Of a stretch of DNA of 64,000 bases, positions 1 to 10,212 are shown one piece after another (position 1 is the stretch's first letter; each line of letters begins with the position of its first letter). The DNA lies in assembly GCF_002860365.1 (NCBI RefSeq), contig NZ_NMWT01000001.1, positions 223,379-287,378 on the forward strand, written 5' to 3'. The translations under genes and the position numbers were made by a program. This stretch comes from Bifidobacterium parmae (GTDB lineage: Bacteria; Actinomycetota; Actinomycetes; Actinomycetales; Bifidobacteriaceae). The notes under the pieces were generated by a model that saw only the letters and a list, made by a program, of their open reading frames with translations, did not search any database and was not told the DNA's origin.

Positions 1-456
1 GTCCGCGTACGGCGCCATCAGCTGCTTCGCGCTGGTGAGCGACTCCGGGTCGGGCAGGTCCTCCGGCATCGGATCGGCGAACTCCACGCCCTCCTGTCCG
101 GTCACCTGGAACGAGGCGATCGCGGTGAGGATCGGCCCTTCCGCCTGCGTGACGTTCACGCGCCGCGCCGAGAACGAACGGCCGTCGCGCAGCTTCTCCA
201 CGTCGAACAGCAGATCCTGGCGGATGTCGCCGGGCGCGATGAAATAGCCGTGGATCGAATGGGGCAGACGGTTCGGCGAGACCGTCTTCGCGGCGGCCAT
301 CAGCGACTGCGCAATGACCTGGCCGCCGTACACGCGGCCGGTGGGGAAGTAGAGGCTTTCGCCGTTCACATACGTGTGGTTGCGGTAGTCGGAGGGCTTG
401 CCCAGTTTGAGCACCTTCACCAGATGTTCCAGCGGTGTGATGGTCTCGTCGGTCAT
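1..456 (-). CDS. tesB: Acyl-CoA thioesterase II, 3' end outside window
   Basis: Hydrolyses acyl-CoA to free fatty acid and CoA (TesB, double hot-dog fold). The first 152 residues are visible. They begin MTDETITPLEHLVKVL and include the TesB-typical segments GRVYGGQVIAQSLMAA, HSIHGYFIAPGD, EKLRDGRSFSARRV and ASFQVTGQEG. The family is normally about 285 residues, so roughly the C-terminal half, including the second hot dog with catalytic residues, lies beyond position 1. The ATG at 456 is preceded by a GAGGAGACGAG ribosome site. Upstream, two direct copies of GATGTTCGAT lie at about 478-495; their meaning is unknown. Confidence 0.85.
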   Translation of the reverse strand, partial: MTDETITPLEHLVKVLKLGKPSDYRNHTYVNGESLYFPTGRVYGGQVIAQSLMAAAKTVSPNRLPHSIHGYFIAPGDIRQDLLFDVEKLRDGRSFSARRVNVTQAEGPILTAIASFQVTGQEGVEFADPMPEDLPDPESLTSAKQLMAPYAD

Positions 457-852
457 GCTCGTCTCCTCTGTTACGTGATGTTCGATGTTCGATTATGCGC
501 GGGTGCCGCCGCGCCACGGCCGATATTCTCTCACCGGCATTGCTGCGCCGGTACCATCGGCCGCACGGCGTGGCGTGCGATTAATCCGATGCCTCGACTG
601 TAACGGCCGGGCGTTAAGTCGTTTCAGGGTGATTGTAACGAGCATGTGAGCCGTGTGAACGGCGGGTTATGCCGATATACGGCAAGGCCCCCTCGTCAGA
701 GGGGGCCAAGTCATCAGGGGCCGACATATGCGTGCTCCCGCTGGCGGGAGCTGTCCCGCGCAGCGGGACTGAGGGTGGTCTCCTGCGTATGGACACGGAC
801 ACGACCACCCCCACCCGGCTTCGCCGGGAGCCCCCGCCGGCGGGGGCGGGAA
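457..852. other. Intergenic region between tesB and ettA with hairpin and REP-like repeat
   Basis: No gene is seen here. It holds the tesB promoter region at one end. A perfect hairpin at 686-707 (GGCCCCCTC, 4-nt loop, GAGGGGGCC) may end ettA transcription. A dispersed REP-like element lies at 735-849, directly after the ettA stop codon. Open frames crossing this region are by-products of high GC content. Confidence 0.6.
735..849. repeat. REP-like palindromic intergenic element, copy 1
   Basis: Starts with CTCCCGCTGGCGGGAG, then gives GCTGTCCCGCGCAGCGGGAC, GGGTGGTC, a short centre, GACCACCC and GCTTCGCCGGGAGC, and ends with CCCCCGCCGGCGGGGG. This is two mirror-image halves, each made of nested palindromes. 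The same architecture recurs near 26088, 44990, 50690, 58415 and 60190. Confidence 0.65.
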
Positions 853-2532
<1,680 letters not shown>

Positions 2533-2799
2533 TGGTTGCAGCTTCTCCTTAAATACGGTCGAATTCCAGCCGTTTCCCTGGCTTGTGCATGTCGTCCGCC
2601 CCGTGCGGCGTCGAGGTCATATCCGTCCGCATAGCGGTCGTATCCATGCCAAACCACCGCCCACCATGCTATCGGAAGGGCTGGAATGCCGGCGTTTGCC
2701 GTGCCCGCCACGCGCTACAGTGGTGAGGGTCGAAACGCGGACATCCACTCGTGGGACGTCCGGGATGAGTGAGAAGCGAGAAACGAAGGAGTGGCGCAC

Positions 2800-3651
2800 A
2801 TGCCGCAGAACCCGCAGAGCCTGCCCGATTTCACCGAAGACGCCGGACTGAAGGACATCAAGGTCGTCGCCAGCGACATGGACTGCACGCTGCTCGCCGA
2901 CAACGGCACGATGCCGCCGCGCATGGCCGAGCGCATCCTCGCGCTGGATGCCGCCGGACTCACGTTCTGCGCGGCGAGCGGACGCCCGAACTACACGCTG
3001 GCCGAGATGTTCCCCGATCTCGCCGGTCACATGGCGCTGATGTCCGACAACGGCGCGGCGATCTACTGCCGCGGCGAACTCGTCTACGAGAGCCTCATCC
3101 CCGTCGAGGAGTACCGCCGTCTGATCGACTTCACGCTCGCCGACGGCCGCGGATGCCCCACCGTCTGCGGCCTCGAGGCGTGCTTCATCCGCTCGTGCGA
3201 CAGGAAGTACGACGACTACTTCCGCACGTTCTACAAGAAGATCGTCTACATGGACGACATCACGACGCTCGACCGCGACGTGAACAAGTACACGGTGTTC
3301 TTCCCCGGCAACGACTCCGAGGAGGTATACCGCGAGACCTACCGCGACGCCTGGTCCGACCGCTACACGGTGACGAACGCCGGCAAGATGTGGATCGACA
3401 TGATGAATCCCGGCGTCGACAAGGGCACCGGCCTCGCCCGCCTGTGCGAGCACCTTGGGGTGGATGTCAAGGACGCCTGCGCGCTCGGCGACACGTACAA
3501 CGACATCCAGATGCTCGAAGCCGCCGGCCACGGCTACGTGGTGGCGAACGCCGAGGAGCATATGCGCGCCCACGCCGGCTGGATCGCCCCGAGCAACAAC
3601 GACCGCGGCGTCGCCACCGTGCTCGACGCCGTGCTCGCCGCCGCGCGGTGA
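2800..3651 (+). CDS. Cof-type HAD-superfamily phosphatase
   Basis: Predicted cytosolic phosphatase of the HAD-IIB (Cof/YbjI-like) group, acting on sugar phosphates or related metabolites; the substrate cannot be read from sequence. Motif I is ASDMDCTLL with two catalytic Asp near residues 26-28, where the usual DLDGTL carries Cys for Gly. Motif II is AASGRP. Motif III and IV appear as the Lys in VDKGTG and ALGDTYNDIQML, which supplies the Mg-binding Asp pair. I chose ATG 2800 because GAAGGAG lies 8 nt upstream; the GTG at 2791 would overlap that ribosome site. Length is about 283 residues, normal for the family. It stands alone between ettA and an exporter. Confidence 0.85.
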   Translation: MPQNPQSLPDFTEDAGLKDIKVVASDMDCTLLADNGTMPPRMAERILALDAAGLTFCAASGRPNYTLAEMFPDLAGHMALMSDNGAAIYCRGELVYESLIPVEEYRRLIDFTLADGRGCPTVCGLEACFIRSCDRKYDDYFRTFYKKIVYMDDITTLDRDVNKYTVFFPGNDSEEVYRETYRDAWSDRYTVTNAGKMWIDMMNPGVDKGTGLARLCEHLGVDVKDACALGDTYNDIQMLEAAGHGYVVANAEEHMRAHAGWIAPSNNDRGVATVLDAVLAAAR

Positions 3652-3773
3652 GTGGCGCGTCCGGTACGGCCCGGCATGATCCGGCGTGGTGAGTTTCGCG
3701 TAACATTCGCCCGTACGATGACATTGTTCGATATGCAACAATCATGGTCTTGACGGACGAAAGGACGGCACGC

Positions 3774-5261
3774 ATGCGCGGACATGACGGACACGACACC
3801 CAGAACGCACGGGCGGCACGCGCGGGGGAGTCGGTGGAATCCGCCAAACGGCCCGTCGCGCCGAAACTCGTCGTCACCGTCGTCGCGCTCGCCATCCTCA
3901 CGTTCCTCGGCATCCTGTCGGAAACGTCGCTCAACATCGCCTACTCGACGCTGATGGCCGAATTCGCGATCGACGCGTCCACCGTGCAATGGCTCACCAC
4001 CGGCTACCTGCTGCTGCTGTCGGTCGCGATCCCGAGCTCGCCGTTCATGGTGCGACGGTTCGCCACGAAACGGCTGTTCATCGCCGCCGTCGCGATCTTC
4101 ACACTCGGCACGCTGATCGGCGCGCTCGCCGCGAGCTTCCCGATGCTGCTCGCCGCGCGTCTCGTCATGGCGCTCGGCACCGGCATCTCGCTGCCGCTCA
4201 TCACCACCATCATCCTGGAGCGTGCGCCGCTCGAACAGCGCGGCGCGATGCTCGGCATCGTGAGCCTCGTCACCTGCGCCGCGCCCGCCATCGGCCCGGT
4301 GTTCGGCGGCATCGTGATGGAATGGCTCGACTGGCATTGGATCTTCTACGCGATGCTGCCGTTCCTCGCGGTCTCCTTCGCGCTCGGCGTCGCCACCGTG
4401 CCGGAGATCCGGCATCCGGGCGACGCGGAGCAGGCGCGCATCAGCGTGCCGTCGCTGCTGCTGGTCGCGCTCGGACTCGCGGGCCTGATCGTCGCGGTCA
4501 GCTTCTTCGCCGCGTGGAACGGCGACTGGCGGTTCTGGGCGACGCTCGCCGCGGCCGTCGCCGTGCTCGCCGCGTTCGCCGCCATGCAGCTGACGATGGA
4601 CCATCCGCTGGTCGAGGTGCGCGTGTTCGGCTATTCCGGGTTCACGCTCGGCATGCTCATCCTGCTCATGGCCTCGGGCGGCGTGCTCGGCCTCAACTTC
4701 ATGCTGCCGATCCTGCTGCAACGTGGCTTCGGATTCGGCTCGCTCGTCGCCGCGCTGATCCTCCTGCCCGGCGCGGTGGTCGGCGCGATCGCCGCACCGA
4801 TGATCGGCGGCGCGCTGAAGGGTCATTTCCCGCCGAAGTTCATCCTGTTCGGCTTCCTCGGCGTCACCGTGATGGACGCGGCGATCATCGTCGCCTACCG
4901 CAACGTTGCCGCGGTGGCCGTCGCCTACGCGCTGTTCATGGCGTGCTCCGGATTCGTGCTCGTGCCCGACCAGACGCATGCGCTGAACCAGCTGCCCGCG
5001 CGGCTCAACGCGGACGGTTCCGCCGTGATGAACACGGTCCAGCAGCTCGCCGGCGCGATCGGCACCGCCGTCGCGAGCGCGCTGATCACCGAGTTCTCGG
5101 CCGCCGCCGCACGCTCCGGCGCCTCGACCGCCGAATCGTATCTGCTCGGTTTCGCGTCGAGCATGTGGCCGCTCGCCGGCATGGCCGTGTGCGGCGCCGT
5201 GCTCGCCGCGCTCATGTTCCGCTTCTCCACGCGCCGCCCGCCGGAGCTGGTTGAGGCGTGA
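3774..5261 (+). CDS. MFS multidrug exporter, DHA2 (EmrB/QacA-like) family
   Basis: Proton-driven exporter in the cytoplasmic membrane, probably for drugs or toxic metabolites. About 495 residues with 14 hydrophobic segments, the DHA2 layout. The motif C-like ATCAAPAIGPVFGGIVME sits in helix 5 and LVMALGTGISLPLI in helix 4. The N-terminal 40 residues are hydrophilic. ATG 3774 is favoured because GAAAGGA lies about 8 nt upstream; an in-frame ATG at 3744 is the alternative and lies just after an AT-rich TATGCAACAAT, which could be its own -10 region. No regulator gene is adjacent. The substrate is unknown. Confidence 0.85.
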   Translation: MRGHDGHDTQNARAARAGESVESAKRPVAPKLVVTVVALAILTFLGILSETSLNIAYSTLMAEFAIDASTVQWLTTGYLLLLSVAIPSSPFMVRRFATKRLFIAAVAIFTLGTLIGALAASFPMLLAARLVMALGTGISLPLITTIILERAPLEQRGAMLGIVSLVTCAAPAIGPVFGGIVMEWLDWHWIFYAMLPFLAVSFALGVATVPEIRHPGDAEQARISVPSLLLVALGLAGLIVAVSFFAAWNGDWRFWATLAAAVAVLAAFAAMQLTMDHPLVEVRVFGYSGFTLGMLILLMASGGVLGLNFMLPILLQRGFGFGSLVAALILLPGAVVGAIAAPMIGGALKGHFPPKFILFGFLGVTVMDAAIIVAYRNVAAVAVAYALFMACSGFVLVPDQTHALNQLPARLNADGSAVMNTVQQLAGAIGTAVASALITEFSAAAARSGASTAESYLLGFASSMWPLAGMAVCGAVLAALMFRFSTRRPPELVEA

Positions 5262-5358
5262 GTTTCGCGCGTCGCGCGTGTGTGGTGTGCGAGGCGCGTT
5301 CACCGATTGTTCATGTCGCGTGACGTCGGGCCGGTGGGTCCGATGCGATGATGAAGGC

Positions 5359-6270
5359 ATGGACGAAGGATTCGACGGCGATGACGCGCGGAATCGTGAC
5401 GGTGTGGCAGGCCGTGCGGCGACGCCCGCCGGCGATGCGGTGACGTCCGCCGACCGCGCGGCGTTGCGGCGCATCCGCGTCAGGGCGTCGATCTGGCTGG
5501 CGGCGTTCCTCGCGCTGCTGGCGTGCGCGGTCGCGGCGGGCGCGGACCGCGCAGGCGCGACCCCGCTCGGCCGCGTCTATCCGTGGCTCGCCATCGTCGC
5601 GTTCGTCGTCGGCGTGGGCGCGTTGACGTACCTCATCGGATGGCGGCGTGCGGCCGCCCTGATCCGTGACGCGGAGGACGGCGACCGCGTGGCCGCCGCG
5701 TACCTGCGTCGCGGCCCGCAGCTGGGAACGGTCGACTGGTGGTGGACGCAGCCGCCGGTGCGCCCGTCGTCGGAGCGCCGCCGCGTGCTCGCGCTCGGCG
5801 CGATCCAGCTCGTCGCGGCCGCGCTGCTTCTGGGAATCGACGTGGCGTTGGCCGTGTCCGGCGTGTTCGCGGACGCCGGCATGAGCGGCTTCCCGCTCGC
5901 CATCGCGCTGTCGTGCGTGCCGCTGATCGCCGTCGGCGCGTGGTGCGTGGCGTTCCGGTTCCATCCGACCGAGCGTCGCGTCCGCACGTTGCGGCGCATG
6001 CAATGGGCGCTGTTCGCGTACGGATTGGTCGGATTGGCGGTCGTGGGGTTGCTCTCGCGCGGCGTCGCGGCCTGTGCGGCGTATACGACGGTGGTCGTGT
6101 TCGCGGGGAGCGTGTCGCGCGCGGTGACGCCGATCGCGCGGATGGCGCTGCCGGACCATGTGGTCGTCGCCGATACGCGCGCCGCCATCGACGAGGACAT
6201 CGCGCGCCGCGTCCGCGCCGAAGCGCAGGTTCCCTCCGTATGGTCCGGGCGAAGCGCGAACGCCGCCTGA
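5359..6270 (+). CDS. Uncharacterised multi-pass membrane protein
   Basis: I do not recognise a family. The 303-residue product has a charged N-terminal stretch of about 45 residues. Five or six hydrophobic segments follow, near residues 50-70, 82-100, 145-172, 180-200, 217-235 and 240-260. The C-terminal tail of about 30 residues is acidic and basic. ATG 5359 is the first start after a weak GAAGG. An open frame further upstream in the same phase overlaps the exporter and is unlikely to be used. The gene ends TGATG with a tiny membrane peptide frame, suggesting translational coupling. Confidence 0.6.
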   Translation: MDEGFDGDDARNRDGVAGRAATPAGDAVTSADRAALRRIRVRASIWLAAFLALLACAVAAGADRAGATPLGRVYPWLAIVAFVVGVGALTYLIGWRRAAALIRDAEDGDRVAAAYLRRGPQLGTVDWWWTQPPVRPSSERRRVLALGAIQLVAAALLLGIDVALAVSGVFADAGMSGFPLAIALSCVPLIAVGAWCVAFRFHPTERRVRTLRRMQWALFAYGLVGLAVVGLLSRGVAACAAYTTVVVFAGSVSRAVTPIARMALPDHVVVADTRAAIDEDIARRVRAEAQVPSVWSGRSANAA

Positions 6271-6350
6271 TGCTGCGGTATGCGCTGGTGGTCGTCGGAT
6301 TCCTGGTGATATTGGGTGTTGCCGTAGCGGTGAAGATGCTGCTGGGGTAG
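6270..6350 (+). CDS. Possible 26-residue single-helix membrane peptide
   Basis: The ATG overlaps the stop of the preceding membrane protein gene (TGATG). It encodes MLRYALVVVGFLVILGVAV followed by AVKMLLG, essentially one transmembrane helix with a positive residue at each end. The overlap suggests re-initiation from the upstream gene. No family can be assigned. It could be chance coding, but the length and uniform hydrophobicity of the helix are not what random high-GC sequence usually gives. Confidence 0.35.
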   Translation: MLRYALVVVGFLVILGVAVAVKMLLG

Positions 6351-6470
6351 GGGATTGCCTTGGGCATCCGGGACTGTTCGGAATCGCTTGCGATTGCTTG
6401 GGATTACTGGGTTTTTCGGGGTCGGGCCCGGGGCTTCGTCACGAGGGGCGAAAGCGCGACACGCCGAGGG

Positions 6471-6498
6471 TTGCGTGAGTCGCGGATATCGGTAATAT
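6471..6498 (+). promoter_or_regulatory. Probable promoter of tRNA-Asp
   Basis: TTGCGT (6471-6476) and TAATAT (6493-6498), spaced 16 nt, lie about 35 nt before the tRNA. This is one of the few AT-rich stretches in the area. Confidence 0.5.
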
Positions 6499-6532
6499 AT
6501 CTACTCGTGCTTGCACAGCGCAAGTGCGAAAC

Positions 6533-6609
6533 GGCCGCGTAGCTCAGTTGGTTAGAGCGCCGCCCTGTCACGGCGGAGGTCGCCGGTTCAAGTCCGGTCG
6601 TGGTCGCCA
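6533..6609 (+). tRNA. tRNA-Asp (anticodon GUC)
   Basis: Folds into a full cloverleaf of 77 nt with an encoded 3' CCA. The acceptor stem is GGCCGCG with CGTGGTC (two G-T pairs), the D stem GCTC/GAGC, and the anticodon loop CTGTCAC gives GTC. The T arm contains GGTTCAAGTCC and the discriminator base is G. An intrinsic terminator follows within 4 nt. Confidence 0.97.
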
Positions 6610-6612
6610 AAG

Positions 6613-6638
6613 AAAGCCCCGTCATTGCGACGGGGCTT
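6613..6638 (+). terminator. Intrinsic terminator after tRNA-Asp
   Basis: AAAGCCCCGTC, a 4-nt loop (ATTG, partly closing), then GACGGGGCTTT followed by CGTGTTTT. Confidence 0.85.
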
Positions 6639-6670
6639 TCGTGTTTTCGCGCGTCCAAACTCCCATAACT

Positions 6671-6758
6671 CCCATGGTGCGGTAAATCCGCCATGGTGCG
6701 GTGGCGGAAAATGGCTATTTTCCGCCGATATGGAGATTGTGTGTTACCGCACCATGGG
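6671..6758. repeat. Nested palindrome between tRNA-Asp and ROK kinase gene
   Basis: The outer arms CCCATGGTGCGGTAA (6671-6685) and its exact reverse complement (6744-6758) enclose an extra direct copy of CCATGGTGCGGT (6691-6702). They also enclose an inner perfect hairpin GGCGGAAAAT-GGCT-ATTTTCCGCC (6703-6726). It could be a terminator for the convergent kinase gene, or a small mobile or repeat element. Confidence 0.65.
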
Positions 6759-6769
6759 GAATCCGGGGC

Positions 6770-7720
6770 TTATCGCAGGGCGAGGTTGGCGGCGCCGATG
6801 AGGCCGGCGTCCTGGCCGGCGGTGGCGGCGACGATCTTCGCGTGGCTGCGGTAGGCGCTGCCTTCGAGGAATCGGGCGTAGTTGTAGCGGGCCGGCTCGA
6901 GCAGGATGTCGCCGACGGCCACGACGCCGCCGCCGATCACGAACAGGTCCGGATCGAGCACGGCCGCGGTGGCGGCCATCGTGCGTCCCAGCCATTCGCC
7001 GATCTTGCCGAACGCGTACAGGCCGAGCTCGTCGCCCTCCTGCGCGGCCTGGGAGACCATCGGCCCCTCCAGCTTGTTCACGTCGCCGCCGCACAGCTCC
7101 AGCAGACGCTTCGCGTCCTGCGGGCGGCGGCGCACGGCGGACTTGGCGAAGTTCTCGAGCGAGGTGCCGGACGTGTAGCGCTCGGCGCAGCCGCGCAGGC
7201 CGCAGCCGCAGTGGTCGCCGTCCGGGACCATCGGCAGGTGGCCGAGTTCGGCGGCCATGCCGAACGAGCCGCGGTACAGTTCGCCGTTGATGACGATCGC
7301 GCCGCCGAGGCCGGTGCCGACGGTGAGCGCCACCATGTTGCGGCTGCCCTGGCCGGCGCCGTGCACGAATTCGCCCCAGCCGGCGCAGTTCGCGTCGTTC
7401 TCGACGACGACCGGCACGGCGTGGTCGATGAGCGCGCCCACGTGCTCGGACAGGTTGTAGTCGATCCACGCGGGGATGTTCGCGGCGAAGGTCAGGGTCT
7501 TGCGGTCCGCGGCGACGTTGCCGGCCGCGGAGATGCCGATCGCCTGGATGTCGGTGTGGCCGGCGGCGACGGCCTCGCGGTAGATCTCGGCGATGTGCTG
7601 GTTGATGGCGTCGGCGTCCATCGGCGTGGGCACGCGCCAACGCTGGATGATGCTATCGTTTTCATCGCACACGGCGCCCGCGATCTTCGTTCCTCCGATA
7701 TCGATGGCCAGCGTGGTCAT
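6770..7720 (-). CDS. ROK-family sugar kinase, glucokinase type
   Basis: ATP-dependent cytosolic kinase, most likely phosphorylating glucose or an amino sugar. The 316-residue product has the phosphate loop DIGGTKIAGA near residue 6. The sugar-binding region includes ENDANCAGWGE with catalytic Asp, and the nucleotide region TVGTGLGGAIVING follows. The ROK zinc motif is CGCGLRGCAE. ATG 7720 follows GAAGGAG by 7 nt. The gene faces away from the uronate block and shares its upstream regulatory region. It may phosphorylate a neutral or amino sugar released by the hydrolase at 11214, but general glucokinase function is equally possible. Confidence 0.85.
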   Translation of the reverse strand: MTTLAIDIGGTKIAGAVCDENDSIIQRWRVPTPMDADAINQHIAEIYREAVAAGHTDIQAIGISAAGNVAADRKTLTFAANIPAWIDYNLSEHVGALIDHAVPVVVENDANCAGWGEFVHGAGQGSRNMVALTVGTGLGGAIVINGELYRGSFGMAAELGHLPMVPDGDHCGCGLRGCAERYTSGTSLENFAKSAVRRRPQDAKRLLELCGGDVNKLEGPMVSQAAQEGDELGLYAFGKIGEWLGRTMAATAAVLDPDLFVIGGGVVAVGDILLEPARYNYARFLEGSAYRSHAKIVAATAGQDAGLIGAANLALR

Positions 7721-8253
7721 GGTGTTCTCCTTCGATCGATTCCTAACGCTGTAGACATTGAAAAGCATAACGTTTGCATCTGACGTAGCGGCATTGCGAA
7801 ACGCACGTTCTGTCCGTATATTGGCACGTTCTGTTGCAATGTGATGACTGGGAGCGTTCACAGCAAACGAACTCGCACAGGAACAATCAGCAAACGATTG
7901 CATACGTGGTTCGGCCACTCTCGTCAGGGAGGCAAGGGGGAGCCGGGGGCGGAGAAGGAGGGCTCTTTGCGGGATTTGCATCGGGGATTGCAGAGCGGGT
8001 TGCATCAGGGCGCGGTCGTCCGGAATCCCGTGGGAGGCGTTGCGGCCGTTGGGATGAGGGCGGCCGTGCGACTCAATTCGGATGGAACGCGCGGCATGCC
8101 GGGTGAAACGAATGGCAACTTATTCCGCGAATCATCCGCGGCCCCATACTCTGAAGACACAACGACGACGAAGGTCCCGGACGAAGCGGTCGGGGCCCGG
8201 CAACGACGACGACCATAACCATAACGACGACCAATCAGGAAACGAGGTGTGCG
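7721..8253. promoter_or_regulatory. Divergent control region between ROK kinase and uronate block
   Basis: No credible gene is seen in these 533 bases. Candidate LacI-type sites are GCAAACGATTGC (7890-7901, near-palindromic with the CG centre typical of that family) and an AACGTT-centred GCATAACGTTTGC (7765-7777). The second half is GC-rich, with a CCGCG/CGCGG hairpin at about 8123-8139 and GACGACGA-rich sequence before the kinase ribosome site. The exact promoters are unclear. Confidence 0.5.
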
Positions 8254-9264
8254 ATGGAGACCGGCAATGATTTCCGCGTTCCCGGCATACGACCAGGCGG
8301 CGTGCTCCTCGCCGGCGAGGCGATGGGCCTGTTCACTGCGGGGCAGGAAGGCCCGTGCAGCAGCGTCGGCATGTTCCAGGCCTCCGTGGCCGGCGCCGAA
8401 CTCAACGTGGCCATCGGCCTCAAACGGCTCGGCCAGAACCCGCGCTACCTGACCCGCGTGGGCGACGACCCGCTCGGCGTCCGCATCCGCCTGCTCATGG
8501 AGGCCGAGAAGCTCGACACCTCCCTGCTGACCGTCGACGCCGATCACCACACCGGATTCATGATGAAGACCCGCGAGCACGTGGGCGACCCGAAGACCTA
8601 CTACTACCGCAAAGGCTCCGCCGCCTCCACGCTCAGCGGCGACGACGTCAACAGAGTCGACCCCGCCGGCCTGTCCCTGGTCCACCTGACCGGCATCCTG
8701 CCGCCGCTCTCCCCGTCGACGATGGACGCCGCCGAGGCGCTCGTCGTCTACGCCAGGCGGCACAACCTGTTCCTCTCCTTCGACCCGAACCTGCGCCCCG
8801 CGCTGTGGATGAGCGAGACCGTGATGAAGTCCACGCTGCGCCGGCTCGCCGCGCAGTCCGACCTCGTCCTGCCCGGCATCGGCGAAGGCCGCGAACTGTT
8901 CGGCGTCGACGACGTCGAATCGATCGGCAAGGCGTTCATCGACAACGGCGCGCGCTGCGTCGTCGTCAAGGACGGTCCGCGTGGCGCCTACGCGACCGAC
9001 GGCAAGGACGGCGTCTACGTGCCCGGCTTCGTCGTCGACCACGTGGTCGACACGGTCGGCGCCGGCGACGGCTTCGCCGCCGGACTCCTCTCCGCGCTGC
9101 TCGAAGGCCACACCATCGCCACCGCGATGGAGCGCGCCTGCGCGGTCGGCGCGATGCAGACGCAGGTCGTCTCCGACAACGAGGGACTGCCTACCATCAC
9201 CGCACTCGACGAATTCATGATGCTGCACGACCGCGCGCCGCTGCGCGAGACCGTCCTCGTGTGA
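8254..9264 (+). CDS. kdgK: 2-keto-3-deoxygluconate kinase (PfkB family)
   Basis: Phosphorylates 2-keto-3-deoxy-D-gluconate (KDG) to KDPG with ATP. At 336 residues it has the PfkB N-terminal signature region around AGAELNVAIGLKRLG and RVGDDPLG. The C-terminal ATP motif is DTVGAGDGFAAG, with the catalytic base Asp at residue 272. Substrate specificity is inferred from context: the next gene is a KDPG aldolase, and the downstream genes supply KDG. ATG 8254 follows GAGG by about 8 nt. Ribokinase- or fructokinase-type specificity cannot be excluded from sequence alone. Confidence 0.87.
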   Translation: METGNDFRVPGIRPGGVLLAGEAMGLFTAGQEGPCSSVGMFQASVAGAELNVAIGLKRLGQNPRYLTRVGDDPLGVRIRLLMEAEKLDTSLLTVDADHHTGFMMKTREHVGDPKTYYYRKGSAASTLSGDDVNRVDPAGLSLVHLTGILPPLSPSTMDAAEALVVYARRHNLFLSFDPNLRPALWMSETVMKSTLRRLAAQSDLVLPGIGEGRELFGVDDVESIGKAFIDNGARCVVVKDGPRGAYATDGKDGVYVPGFVVDHVVDTVGAGDGFAAGLLSALLEGHTIATAMERACAVGAMQTQVVSDNEGLPTITALDEFMMLHDRAPLRETVLV

Positions 9265-9370
9265 CGCGTCCGCGCCTCACCCGCGCATCATCCACCCATA
9301 TGATCCGCAATCGCAACCCGCAACCACAACACGACCAACGGCCATAGGCCTTCAAGCAAAGGAGCCCGTC

Positions 9371-10054
9371 ATGAGCACCGCAGTCCTCGAACCCACCCTC
9401 ACCACCCTGTCCGACAAGCAGGCCACCATCGACACGATGTCGCGTCTCGGCGTCGTTCCGCTCGTCACCCTGAACGACGTGGACGAGGCCATCCCGCTCG
9501 CCCACGCCCTCGCCGACGGCGGCGTGCCGATCGCCGAGGTCACGTTCCGATCCGAAGCCGCCCTCGCCGGCATGGCCCGCATCCACGATTACGTGCCCGA
9601 GGTCATGCTCATCGCCGGCACCGTGCATAGCGTTGAGCAGGCGCGTCAGGCCGTCGCCGCCGGCTGCATCGGCATCGTCACCCCGTCCTTCGACGAGCGC
9701 GTCGTCGACTGGTGCCTCGACAGCGACGTGCTCGTCCTGCCCGGCACCGCCGTCCCCTCCGACATCGAGAAGGCCTACGACCGCGGTCTGCGCTACGCGA
9801 AGTTCTTCCCGGCCGAGGCGTACGGCGGCGTGAAGACCCTCAAGGCGCTCGCCGGCCCGTTCGCCGAGATGAACTTCCTGCCCACCGGCGGCGTGAACCT
9901 GAAGAACGTGGCCGACTACGCGGCGCTGAGGAACGTGTTCGCCGTCGGCGGCAGCTTCCCGGTGCCGTCCGCCGCGCAGAAGATCGGCGACTGGGCGGCC
10001 GTCGCGCAGGCGTGCCGCGCCGCGCGCGAGGCCGTCGCCGCCGCCCGCGCCTGA
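9371..10054 (+). CDS. eda: 2-dehydro-3-deoxy-phosphogluconate (KDPG) aldolase
   Basis: Class I aldolase splitting KDPG into pyruvate and glyceraldehyde-3-phosphate. The 227-residue protein aligns by eye with E. coli Eda: GGVPIAEVTFRSE (catalytic Glu62), AGTVHSVEQA, LPGTAVPSDIEKA, and YAKFFPAEAYGG with Schiff-base Lys144. LPTGGVNLKN and the phosphate-binding GGSFPVP complete the set. It lies 106 nt after kdgK, with AAAGGAG before its ATG. This enzyme feeds uronate carbon into lower glycolysis; bifidobacteria otherwise run the phosphoketolase shunt and are not usually described as having an Entner-Doudoroff route. Confidence 0.92.
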   Translation: MSTAVLEPTLTTLSDKQATIDTMSRLGVVPLVTLNDVDEAIPLAHALADGGVPIAEVTFRSEAALAGMARIHDYVPEVMLIAGTVHSVEQARQAVAAGCIGIVTPSFDERVVDWCLDSDVLVLPGTAVPSDIEKAYDRGLRYAKFFPAEAYGGVKTLKALAGPFAEMNFLPTGGVNLKNVADYAALRNVFAVGGSFPVPSAAQKIGDWAAVAQACRAAREAVAAARA

Positions 10055-10096
10055 CCGGAGCCGCGCGCGGGACCGGTCCGTGCGCCCCCACAGACT

Positions 10097-10163
10097 TGCC
10101 GGCGTCGTGACGAGCGAGGACGCACCCCTGCCTTTTTGGTCCTCGCCCGTCGCGGCGCCGGCA
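10097..10163 (+). other. Long stem-loop between eda and the TIM-barrel gene
   Basis: TGCCGGCG pairs with CGCCGGCA at the ends, and GCGAGGAC (10114-10121) pairs with GTCCTCGC (10139-10146) near the loop, which contains CCTTTTT. It could be a processing or stabilising structure, or a partial terminator inside the operon. Confidence 0.5.
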
Positions 10164-10212
10164 TTCCAATGCCCGAAGACACCACCCGCAATGCATCACA
10201 GGAGACGATACG

